Below the pieces are notes generated by a model. The model saw nothing but the letters and a program-made list of their open reading frames with translations, ran no database searches and had not been told where the DNA came from. A stretch of DNA of 6,350 nucleotides from an uncultured Collinsella sp. (GTDB lineage: Bacteria > Actinomycetota > Coriobacteriia > Coriobacteriales > Coriobacteriaceae), in contig CAUDYH010000079.1 of the NCBI GenBank assembly GCA_958453575.1, forward strand, positions 1-6,350, given 5' to 3'. The position numbers and the translations under genes were made by a program. Shown here one piece after another: positions 1 through 6,350 of this stretch; the first letter of the stretch is position 1, and every line of letters starts with the position of its first letter.

Positions 1-792
1 GACCAGCGACACCAGACACAGACCAAACATCGTGGTCGCCATGCGGCCTAGGTAGGCGTTCTGCACGTCGGCGGGGTCGATGCCCTGTGCCTTGTACTCG
101 TCCTGCACATAGCTCACGGCGCGCTGAGTGACGATGGAGCCCGACATGGAACCCATTTTGTCAGCCATCTCGTTGGCGCCCTCGACGAGCTTGCTTTGGT
201 CTACCAGACCGCCCTCGACACCCAGGCGCAGGCTCTTCATGGTGATCTTACCGCCGTCGGCATCAATCTGCTTTTGCATGTTCTGCGCCGCTGCGGCCTT
301 CTGCTGCATCTCGGCGAGCTGCTCGGGCGTCATTGCCGCCATCTGCTCGGGGGTGGGCATGGCCTGGGCGGCGCTGTTGTCTTTTTCGCTGGACGTGCCC
401 ATCATGTCGCCCATGGAGCTGGCGTCGATGCCCTGGTTGAGCGAAAGGACGACGGTTTCGGGCAGGCTCATGATATCGGCGAGCTTGCTGCCGTCGGCGC
501 GCTCATCCTCTGTTCCCTTGTACGTGCGAATGCCGTTTTTGTCTGCCTTGCCAAACGCAGCTTCTGCCGTCTTGGCGTCCTTGGCGCTCATAAAGAGCTC
601 AAGGTCATCGAGCGATTCGGCGCGAATGGTGTCGGGTACGGGCGAGGCGATGCCGCCTTGCTGCACGCCCACGTCGACGATGTCGCTCATGTAGGTTGGC
701 AGTGCCAGATCGGCGTTGCAACTGATTACGATAAGTACGATAGCAGCGAACAGTGCCAGGACATGCTTTTTAAAGAGCTTGAGAATCCTCAC
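1..792 (-). CDS. ABC exporter (fused permease/ATPase type), N-terminal part only
   Basis: Only the first 264 codons lie in the window; the gene continues past the left edge, so the nucleotide-binding domain is not visible. The start is GTG at 792-790, overlapping the TGA stop of the MarR gene as GTGA, with AGGAGA 8 nt upstream. Residues about 10-27 are a hydrophobic membrane segment. It is followed by LALPTYMSDIVD (29-40), which resembles the first-helix exit of bacterial multidrug-type half-transporters of the MdlB/LmrA kind. A second hydrophobic stretch begins near residue 250. Between them lie about 200 hydrophilic residues, far more than the short loop normal between helices 1 and 2. This insert is rich in Met, Ala and Gln and contains a tandem TPEQM/TPEQL motif near 147-159. 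Family knowledge: such proteins usually act as dimers, often with a second ABC gene next door. Substrate unknown. The overlap with marR implies co-transcription and probable drug- or metabolite-responsive control. Confidence 0.85.
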   Translation of the reverse strand, partial: MRILKLFKKHVLALFAAIVLIVISCNADLALPTYMSDIVDVGVQQGGIASPVPDTIRAESLDDLELFMSAKDAKTAEAAFGKADKNGIRTYKGTEDERADGSKLADIMSLPETVVLSLNQGIDASSMGDMMGTSSEKDNSAAQAMPTPEQMAAMTPEQLAEMQQKAAAAQNMQKQIDADGGKITMKSLRLGVEGGLVDQSKLVEGANEMADKMGSMSGSIVTQRAVSYVQDEYKAQGIDPADVQNAYLGRMATTMFGLCLVSLV

Positions 793-1238
793 TTGGCATC
801 TCTCCTTTCTTGGTTGCGGTCGATAATTTCGTTGGCACGTCTTAGAAGGCGCACCATCTCTTGGGTATCTGTTTCGCCGAGCTGTTCGAGGAAAGCCGCG
901 GTGCGGTCCTCGAATTCCCGGCGTTTGATTTCGAGATCCTGGAATCCCTTGTCGGTCACTATGACGTGTACGCGACGACGATCGGTCTTTGAGTGCTCGC
1001 GCTCAATCCAGCCCTTGGCTTCGAGAGTGCGTAAGATATTGGCGATGCGGGCGCTCGAGACCCAGGCGCGATCAGCGAGTTCGCTCGGCGTGAGCGAACC
1101 GCCTGCGCGCATGAGGGCGCGCATGACGGCCATCTCACCACTGAGGGCTTTGTCCACAAAGCGCGAAATGCGCTGATGCATGCTGCCAAACTCAGTTAAG
1201 AGCTGACGTCCAAGCTCATGGAAATCGGTATCTTCCAC
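789..1238 (-). CDS. MarR-family transcriptional regulator
   Basis: A 149-residue protein, the normal size for MarR regulators, which bind palindromic DNA as dimers and are released by small ligands or oxidants. The N-terminal helices (about 1-30) and the C-terminal helices (about 100-145) would form the dimer interface. The winged helix-turn-helix spans about 35-98: SLTPSELADRA is the first helix of the motif, VSSARIANILRTLEAKG (60-76) the recognition helix, and DRRRVHVIVTDKG (86-98) the wing, with the DRR-V-V-TDKG signature typical of the family. No cysteine is present, so OhrR-type thiol sensing is not expected. The start is GTG at 1238 with AGGGG about 7 nt upstream. The gene overlaps the following ABC exporter gene by 4 nt, so by analogy with other marR-ABC operons it probably represses its own operon. 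Inverted repeats directly upstream are candidate operators. Family call is secure; the ligand is unknown. Confidence 0.93.
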   Translation of the reverse strand: MEDTDFHELGRQLLTEFGSMHQRISRFVDKALSGEMAVMRALMRAGGSLTPSELADRAWVSSARIANILRTLEAKGWIEREHSKTDRRRVHVIVTDKGFQDLEIKRREFEDRTAAFLEQLGETDTQEMVRLLRRANEIIDRNQERRDAK

Positions 1239-1284
1239 CGAAAACCCCTAACACTAGAAACTATTTTCAGTGGAAGATGATACC
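1227..1284. promoter_or_regulatory. Inverted repeats at the marR start, candidate MarR operator
   Basis: Two nested inverted repeats are visible. The outer one pairs GGTATCTTCCAC (1227-1238, covering the marR start codon) with GTGGAAGATGATACC (1270-1284), perfect except for a 3-base insertion. The inner one, 1252-1272, pairs CACTAGAAA with TTTTCAGTG with one bulged A and a 4-nt centre. MarR proteins commonly bind palindromes overlapping their own promoter or start, so these are plausible autoregulatory sites. No convincing -35/-10 pair for marR was found. Confidence 0.4.
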
Positions 1285-1311
1285 CACGAACGCACACCCT
1301 AATCGGCAGAA

Positions 1312-1329
1312 TTTGAGACATGTTTCAAA
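1312..1329. promoter_or_regulatory. 18-bp near-perfect palindrome, candidate operator
   Basis: TTTGAGACATGTTTCAAA pairs with itself at 8 of 9 positions; the only mismatch is G1317/T1324. It lies in the divergent region between marR and the dehydrogenase gene, about 18 nt upstream of a TTGATA hexamer. From memory, the core TGAGACA-TGTTTCA resembles the enterobacterial KdgR (IclR family) box TGAAACA-n-TGTTTCA, although the centre here is one base shorter. That would fit control of the downstream dehydrogenase and 2-keto-3-deoxygluconate permease genes. The binding protein is inferred, not seen. Confidence 0.45.
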
Positions 1330-1344
1330 AATCTACTCGACTGC

Positions 1345-1415
1345 CAGTTGATATAAAGAGCGTATAAAGAATTAAAATCATTCAATAATTGTAGCGTTTC
1401 AAAGAATTATTATGC
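1345..1415 (+). promoter_or_regulatory. AT-rich probable promoter region of the dehydrogenase gene
   Basis: This stretch is strikingly A+T-rich against a roughly 60% G+C background and lies upstream of the plus-strand dehydrogenase. TTGATA (1348-1353) is a fair -35 element, but the hexamers 17-18 nt downstream (ATTAAA or TTAAAA near 1371) match the -10 consensus at only three positions. TATAAA at 1363-1368 is a better -10 but lacks a well-spaced -35. The region is likely to hold the promoter; the exact hexamers are uncertain. Confidence 0.35.
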
Positions 1416-1480
1416 ACGCGGTTAGGCGAGGGGTTGTCACCACCATGACGACTGGGACTCATTTATCGCCACGTGCGATG

Positions 1481-1524
1481 CTCCAACTTCCCGCAAGGAG
1501 ACACCTGAATCAAGGGGGTTGGAG
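1481..1524 (+). promoter_or_regulatory. Leader hairpin covering the ribosome-binding region of the dehydrogenase
   Basis: CTCCAAC (1481-1487) is the exact reverse complement of GTTGGAG (1518-1524), which ends 2 nt before the ATG at 1527. The 30-nt loop holds AAGGAG (1495-1500) and most of AAGGGGG (1512-1518). The latter, 8 nt from the ATG, is the likely Shine-Dalgarno sequence. A smaller stem, ATCGC/GCGAT with loop CACGT (1465-1479), lies just upstream. The folding could limit ribosome access, but no known riboswitch was recognised. Confidence 0.3.
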
Positions 1525-1526
1525 TC

Positions 1527-2276
1527 ATGGCATTTGACTTCACGGGCAAAACCGCGATCGTTACCGGTGGCACTCAGGGCATTGGCCTCGAGATTGCCAA
1601 GGGTATCGTTGCGGGCGGCGGACACGTCGCGCTCATCGCAAGGAACGCTGCTAAGGGCGAGGCCGCGGTGGCCGAGCTTGGCGAGGGCAACAAGTTCTAC
1701 CAGCTCGATGTTGCCGATGCACCCAAGGCGCGCGAGACCGTCGAGCAGATTTTTACGGACCTGCCGCAAGCCAACATCCTGATCAACTGCGCTGGCGTCA
1801 TCAGCACCAAGAAGTTCGACGAGATCGATGACACCGAGTGGCGTCGCACCATCGACATCAACCTCAACGGTACCTTCACTATGATGAATGCCGTGTACCC
1901 GCACTTTAGGGCGGCCCATGCCGGCACTATCGTCAACGTGAGTTCCGTTGCGGGCAAGATCGGTGGTGGCCTGCTCGGCACCGCTGCCTACGCCAGCTCC
2001 AAAGCAGGTGTTAACGGTCTAACCAAGGCAGTCGCCAAGGAAGGCGGCAAGTTTGGCGTCCGCTGCAACGCTGTATGCCCGTCGCTCACCCTTACCGATA
2101 TGACCTCGATTCTTTCTGACGAGAACTCTCAGCGCATCATCAACGGTATTCCTCTGGGCCGCGCCGCCCAGGCCAGCGAGCCTGCGCAGATGGTGCTCTT
2201 CTTCGCTTCCGATCTCGCCAGCTTCGTGAACGGCGAGATCGGTGACTGCGACGGTGGCATCGTTCTGGACGGGTAA
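1527..2276 (+). CDS. Short-chain dehydrogenase/reductase (classical SDR), probably acting on a sugar or sugar acid
   Basis: A 249-residue soluble NAD(P)-dependent oxidoreductase, the usual length for classical SDRs. The Rossmann dinucleotide motif TGGTQGIG is at 13-20. The LDV after beta-3 is at 60-62, and the NAG-type motif appears as NCAG (87-90). The catalytic tetrad is complete: N112, S139 or S140, Y155 and K159 in YxxxK. An arginine just after beta-2 (ARN, 38-40) instead of an aspartate hints at NADP(H) preference. The C-terminal DGG is typical. The start ATG gives the normal MxFDFTGKTAIVTGG opening; AAGGGGG 8 nt upstream is the likely Shine-Dalgarno. The next gene, 109 nt downstream on the same strand, is a 2-keto-3-deoxygluconate permease. 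A role in sugar-acid metabolism, such as a gluconate 5-dehydrogenase or KduD-like reaction, is therefore plausible. The sequence does not closely resemble E. coli KduD as I recall it, so the substrate stays open. Confidence 0.92.
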   Translation: MAFDFTGKTAIVTGGTQGIGLEIAKGIVAGGGHVALIARNAAKGEAAVAELGEGNKFYQLDVADAPKARETVEQIFTDLPQANILINCAGVISTKKFDEIDDTEWRRTIDINLNGTFTMMNAVYPHFRAAHAGTIVNVSSVAGKIGGGLLGTAAYASSKAGVNGLTKAVAKEGGKFGVRCNAVCPSLTLTDMTSILSDENSQRIINGIPLGRAAQASEPAQMVLFFASDLASFVNGEIGDCDGGIVLDG

Positions 2277-2296
2277 TTACCCCGCGACGTTAATTC

Positions 2297-2336
2297 GGCG
2301 ACGGCTCCTGCGACTCGGGACCGTCGCCTTCTTTCT
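2297..2336 (+). terminator. Terminator-like hairpin after the dehydrogenase gene
   Basis: GGCGACGG (2297-2304) pairs perfectly with CCGTCGCC (2321-2328), and TCC/GGA inside extends the stem after a bulge. The tail TTCTTTCT is pyrimidine-rich but interrupted. It may end the dehydrogenase transcript fully or partly, lowering expression of the permease gene downstream rather than isolating it. Confidence 0.65.
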
Positions 2337-2385
2337 GGCACAGGAGCGTGTGACCGCGTGTCGCACGCATCAAAAGGAGATATAA

Positions 2386-3399
2386 ATGAGTGAATCGACT
2401 GCGGTGGAGGCGTCGGCAACAAAAGAGCCGTTCTTTAAGATGTCCTCCATCCCGGGCGCCAATATTTTGGTGCCACTTTTGCTGGGCTGCCTGCTCAACA
2501 CGCTATTCCCCGACCTGTTCAAAACGCTCGGCAGCTTTACGCTTGGCATGACCCAGCAGGGCGCAGGCCCGCTTGTTGGCGCCTTTTTGCTCATCGTCGG
2601 CACGACGATTTCGTTTAAGAGCGCTCCTGCCGCCGCTGCTCGCGGCGCCATCATCATTGCCGTCAAGCAAATCGTGGTCGTTGCCGTGTCGCTGCTCATC
2701 CTTTATGTGTTCAACGACAACTTGTTTGGCATCTCGGCCATGGTGATGCTGGCCGCTTGCACGGGTGCCAACAACGCTATGTACGCTGGTCTGATGGGTA
2801 CCATGGGCAATGAGGCCGAACGTGGCGCCGTCGCAATCACCACGCTGGTTGTCGGCCCTCCGGTCACGATGATTGTCCTTGGTGCCGCCGGTCAGGCTCC
2901 AATCGGCTGGTCGCTCGTGGGCGCCATCCTGCCGATCGTCGTCGGCATTATTCTGGGCAACCTCTTCCCCAGCTTTAAGAAGATGATGGCACCGGCACTT
3001 TCCGCCATCATCGTGCTCGTCTTCTTTGCCATGGGCTCGACCATGACCTTTGGCCAGCTCATTAATGGCGGTCTTCCCGGTATTCTGCTCGGCGTGATCT
3101 GCTCGGTGGTCTTTGCAATTCCCGTCATCGCGGTCGATAAGCTCACGGGCGGTACGGGTGTCGCAGGTGCGGCTATTTCGAGCTGCGCCGGAGCCAATGT
3201 GGCCACGCCTGCTGCCATGGCAAGCGTCAACGGGGCCATGTACGGCGGCGCCGTGCTCGCGACGGCTACGGCACAGGTTGCTGCCTGCGCAATCGTGACG
3301 GCTATTTTGACCCCGCTGGTCACCAGCTGGTGCTACAAGCATTTTGAGGGCCAGAGCCACAGCAAGGCAACGACCGACAAGGCCACCGCAGCCGCCTAA
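2386..3399 (+). CDS. kdgT: 2-keto-3-deoxygluconate permease (KdgT family)
   Basis: A 337-residue integral membrane protein, slightly longer than the about 315-330 of typical KdgT because of a polar N-terminal extension (1-18) and a hydrophilic C-terminal tail (about 318-337). Most of the remainder is a series of hydrophobic helices, about ten by eye. Two stretches match E. coli KdgT as I recall it: SIPGANILVPLLLG (21-34, versus KIPGGMMLVPLFLG) and the segment 251-275. That segment starts DKLTGG and ends CAGANVATP, corresponding to the family's DKLIGG and SAGAAVATP. Family role: proton-coupled uptake of 2-keto-3-deoxy-D-gluconate, an intermediate of pectin, alginate and glucuronate breakdown. 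The start has a strong AAGGAG 6 nt upstream. It follows the dehydrogenase gene with a hairpin between, and its own terminator follows. KDG kinase and aldolase genes are not in the window. Confidence 0.9.
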   Translation: MSESTAVEASATKEPFFKMSSIPGANILVPLLLGCLLNTLFPDLFKTLGSFTLGMTQQGAGPLVGAFLLIVGTTISFKSAPAAAARGAIIIAVKQIVVVAVSLLILYVFNDNLFGISAMVMLAACTGANNAMYAGLMGTMGNEAERGAVAITTLVVGPPVTMIVLGAAGQAPIGWSLVGAILPIVVGIILGNLFPSFKKMMAPALSAIIVLVFFAMGSTMTFGQLINGGLPGILLGVICSVVFAIPVIAVDKLTGGTGVAGAAISSCAGANVATPAAMASVNGAMYGGAVLATATAQVAACAIVTAILTPLVTSWCYKHFEGQSHSKATTDKATAAA

Positions 3400-3441
3400 T
3401 GCCAAGCGGCAATCAAAGCTAAATAACTAGCCACGCCACAG

Positions 3442-3483
3442 GGCGGCCCCGGGGGAAATCCCGTGGCCGCCTTGCAGTTTTTG
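3442..3483 (+). terminator. Strong intrinsic terminator after kdgT
   Basis: GGCGGCC (3442-3448) pairs with GGCCGCC (3465-3471). After one C/T mismatch, CGGG (3450-3453) pairs with CCCG (3460-3463), leaving a GGAAAT loop. The tail TTGCAGTTTTTG contains five consecutive T. It lies 42 nt after the kdgT stop and separates this unit from pfl. Confidence 0.85.
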
Positions 3484-3636
3484 TGGGGTCTCTGGGGCAC
3501 TTTACCCTGCTAAAGCTGGCATAACAGCTAGAGTGAAGGACGTATAAAGGCAAGGGGAAATATCAAATAATTCGGTGAACGGTAGCTGATGGCGGGCGCG
3601 TTTCCTGCGGATTTGTTGAAAACGCTCTAATGACAC

Positions 3637-3688
3637 AAAAAAAGGAACATATAACAGCCCTGATGAAGGGGGTGGCTATGTTATCCTT
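3637..3688 (-). terminator. Imperfect hairpin with a T7 run on the minus strand
   Basis: On the plus strand AAGG (3642-3645) and ATAACA (3651-3656) pair with the continuous TGTTATCCTT (3679-3688), leaving a 5-nt bulge; GCC/GGC adds an inner stem. A run of seven A (3637-3643) lies on the left, so on the minus strand the hairpin is followed by seven T, the layout of an intrinsic terminator. No minus-strand gene to its right would need one, so this could end an antisense transcript or be only a structured leader element. Confidence 0.3.
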
Positions 3689-3846
3689 CACTAACGGGTG
3701 AAATCTTGGGTTTAGGGTTGCAAGACCAAGGTGAATAAACGTTTTTCCCTGTGCTAATGTGCGGCGGAAAGCGAATGAAGCCGGTCATGCAGGTCTAACA
3801 TTCAAGAATTCAATAAGCAGCGGTGTGAGAGAGCGCCGCATTACAC

Positions 3847-3866
3847 GTAACTAGGAGCGTGGTTAC
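3847..3866 (+). promoter_or_regulatory. pfl ribosome-binding site in a small loop
   Basis: The pfl Shine-Dalgarno AGGAG (3853-3857) is 12 nt from the ATG. It sits in the 10-nt loop of a potential 5-bp stem GTAAC (3847-3851)/GTTAC (3862-3866). If formed, this stem would shorten the effective distance to the start codon while leaving AGGAG exposed. The stem is short and may be chance. Confidence 0.3.
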
Positions 3867-3869
3867 ACA

Positions 3870-5921
<2,052 letters not shown>

Positions 5922-5922
5922 C

Positions 5923-5947
5923 TATTGTTAGTGCTATACTAACAATA
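5923..5947 (+). promoter_or_regulatory. Perfect 10-bp inverted repeat with embedded extended -10, between the two pfl pieces
   Basis: TATTGTTAGT (5923-5932) and ACTAACAATA (5938-5947) are exact reverse complements around GCTAT, starting 2 nt after the pfl stop. TGCTATACT (5932-5940) reads as an extended -10 (TGn + TATACT, 5 of 6 to consensus) in the centre, but no good -35 is present. The half-sites TTGTTA/TAACAA recall Rex redox-repressor operators, although the spacing here is 9 nt instead of the usual 6. No T-run follows, so it is not a standard terminator. It could be an operator-promoter for the small radical-domain gene or an mRNA stem protecting or separating the two messages. Confidence 0.55.
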
Positions 5948-5963
5948 ACGATTACTGATTAGT

Positions 5964-5983
5964 GCGCTGGTTTCGGCCGGCGC
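5964..5983 (+). promoter_or_regulatory. GC-rich hairpin in the leader of the radical-domain gene
   Basis: GCGCTGG (5964-5970) pairs with CCGGCGC (5977-5983) with one T-G wobble and a TTTCGG loop. It lies 10 nt before the AAGGAG of the next gene, leaves the ribosome-binding site free, and has no T-run. It may stabilise the 5' end of a separate radical-domain message. Confidence 0.4.
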
Positions 5984-6006
5984 CTATCGATCGAAGGAGA
6001 CACATT

Positions 6007-6258
6007 ATGAAGGTTTCTGAAGTTTCCGAGACTCAGGCCGATAACCTGGTCCACATGCTCGACGCTTACGCCGAGAAGGGTGGCCACCACCTGAACATCA
6101 ACGTCTTCAACCGTGAGACGCTGCTCGACGCTCAGGCTCACCCCGAGAAGTACCCGCAACTGACCATCCGTGTTTCCGGCTATGCCGTGAACTTCCACAC
6201 GCTCACCAAGGAGCAGCAGGACGAGGTCATTTCGCGTACCTTCCACGACAAGTTCTAA
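6007..6258 (+). CDS. grcA: Stand-alone glycyl-radical domain of pyruvate formate-lyase (GrcA-like)
   Basis: An 83-residue protein matching the C-terminal end of PflB. It contains [18 protein letters not shown] (25-42) and [18 protein letters not shown] (46-63), with the radical glycine at G58 (E. coli G734), and ends in [20 protein letters not shown] at 6007 is the start because AAGGAG lies 7 nt upstream; the in-frame GTG at 5962 has no ribosome-binding site and would add a translated hairpin. Residues 1-20 ([20 protein letters not shown]) form a linker or helix. E. coli GrcA (YfiD, about 127 residues) is longer at the N-terminus and serves as a spare part for a complete PFL. Here the upstream PFL chain has no such domain, so this protein should be an obligatory subunit that docks into the barrel and receives the radical from PflA. 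Strong codon bias matches the upstream gene. Confidence 0.93.
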   Translation: MKVSEVSETQADNLVHMLDAYAEKGGHHLNINVFNRETLLDAQAHPEKYPQLTIRVSGYAVNFHTLTKEQQDEVISRTFHDKF

Positions 6259-6300
6259 AGGGGTTTAACTCCCGCAGGATCGCCGGGCCGCTTTGGGTTA

Positions 6301-6350
6301 CTTTCCAAAACGTCCTCGGACATGCAAAGGGCTCCGCTGCGCGCTTCGCG
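6301..6350. repeat. Possible dispersed intergenic repeat, cut by the window edge
   Basis: The end of the window has a short palindrome GTCCTCGGAC (6312-6321) and a G+C-rich, purely GC-alternating end (GCTGCGCGCTTCGCG). It is open in reading frames on both strands without start signals. It gives the impression of a multicopy intergenic element in Collinsella-like genomes, but only one copy is visible here, so this rests on recollection. Confidence 0.25.

Larger units (their letters stand above)
3484..3869 (+). other. 386-nt leader/intergenic region upstream of pfl
   Basis: No gene of normal size is supported here. The stretch is less G+C-rich than its surroundings and must hold the pfl promoter, but no hexamer pair stands out. 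Candidates are the extended -10-like TGGCATAAC (3517-3525) and TATAAA (3543-3548), both without a good -35. Structural elements include AGCTG/CAGCT (3514-3529), a large imperfect hairpin (3642-3688), alternative pairings of TCTTGG (3704-3709) with CAAGA or CCAAG (3721-3730), and a GC-rich hairpin GCGG/CCGC extended by T-G and G-C pairs (3820-3839). I checked by eye for the ZTP (pfl-motif), THF, fluoride, c-di-GMP, preQ1 and T-box signatures and recognised none. Confidence 0.5.

Noticed and set aside
196..1176. 326-aa plus-strand frame over the ABC exporter and marR genes
   Set aside because: It runs antisense across two genes with clear family signatures on the minus strand and has no recognisable domains.
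1445..1537. 30-codon plus-strand frame overlapping the dehydrogenase start
   Set aside because: The only purine-rich stretch is 13 nt away, the product has no recognisable features, and it overlaps the real gene out of frame.
2503..3405. 300-aa open frame on the minus strand opposite kdgT
   Set aside because: Composition (H, G, R, D-rich) is typical of an antisense shadow; the KdgT homology fixes the coding strand.
3484..3869. ZTP (pfl-motif) or other known riboswitch upstream of pfl
   Set aside because: The conserved GGGUCGUG and CCGCCUGGGCA-type elements, and signatures of other classes I checked by eye, are not present.
5962..6006. Upstream GTG start extending the radical-domain protein by 15 residues
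   Set aside because: No Shine-Dalgarno precedes it, the extension would be the translated hairpin and ribosome-binding site, and ATG at 6007 has an ideal AAGGAG.

Overview
The window is about 60% G+C. Its protein-coding genes use the C/G-ending codons typical of a high-GC anaerobe. The gene set (pyruvate formate-lyase, a KdgT-type sugar-acid permease, a MarR-controlled ABC exporter) and the style of the proteins point to a fermentative gut actinobacterium of the Coriobacteriia, Collinsella-like. This placement is recognition from memory, not a database result.

Layout. (1) Positions 1-1238, minus strand: a two-gene unit with a MarR-family regulator (1238-789) and, overlapping its stop codon by 4 nt (GTGA), the N-terminal 264 residues of a multidrug-type ABC exporter that runs off the left edge. 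(2) 1239-1526: divergent intergenic region, AT-rich in the middle, with several inverted repeats including an 18-bp near-perfect palindrome. (3) 1527-3399, plus strand: a classical short-chain dehydrogenase/reductase, a terminator-like hairpin, then a 2-keto-3-deoxygluconate permease (kdgT) closed by a strong terminator. Together they suggest uptake and redox conversion of a sugar acid. (4) 3484-3869: a 386-nt gene-poor leader upstream of pfl with several secondary-structure elements. (5) 3870-6258, plus strand: pyruvate formate-lyase encoded in two pieces. The first ORF (683 aa) carries the whole barrel with the catalytic Cys-Cys pair and stops just before the glycyl-radical domain. After 85 nt containing a perfect 10-bp inverted repeat, a second hairpin and a strong ribosome-binding site, a separate 83-aa ORF supplies exactly the missing C-terminal domain with the radical glycine. 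(6) 6259-6350: no supported gene; the end may be part of a dispersed repeat.

The standout observation is the split pyruvate formate-lyase. The two products add up to 766 residues, close to the about 760 of the one-piece E. coli enzyme, so the enzyme should be reconstituted from two chains. The oxygen-sensitive radical domain would be a small replaceable part with its own translation start and possibly its own promoter.
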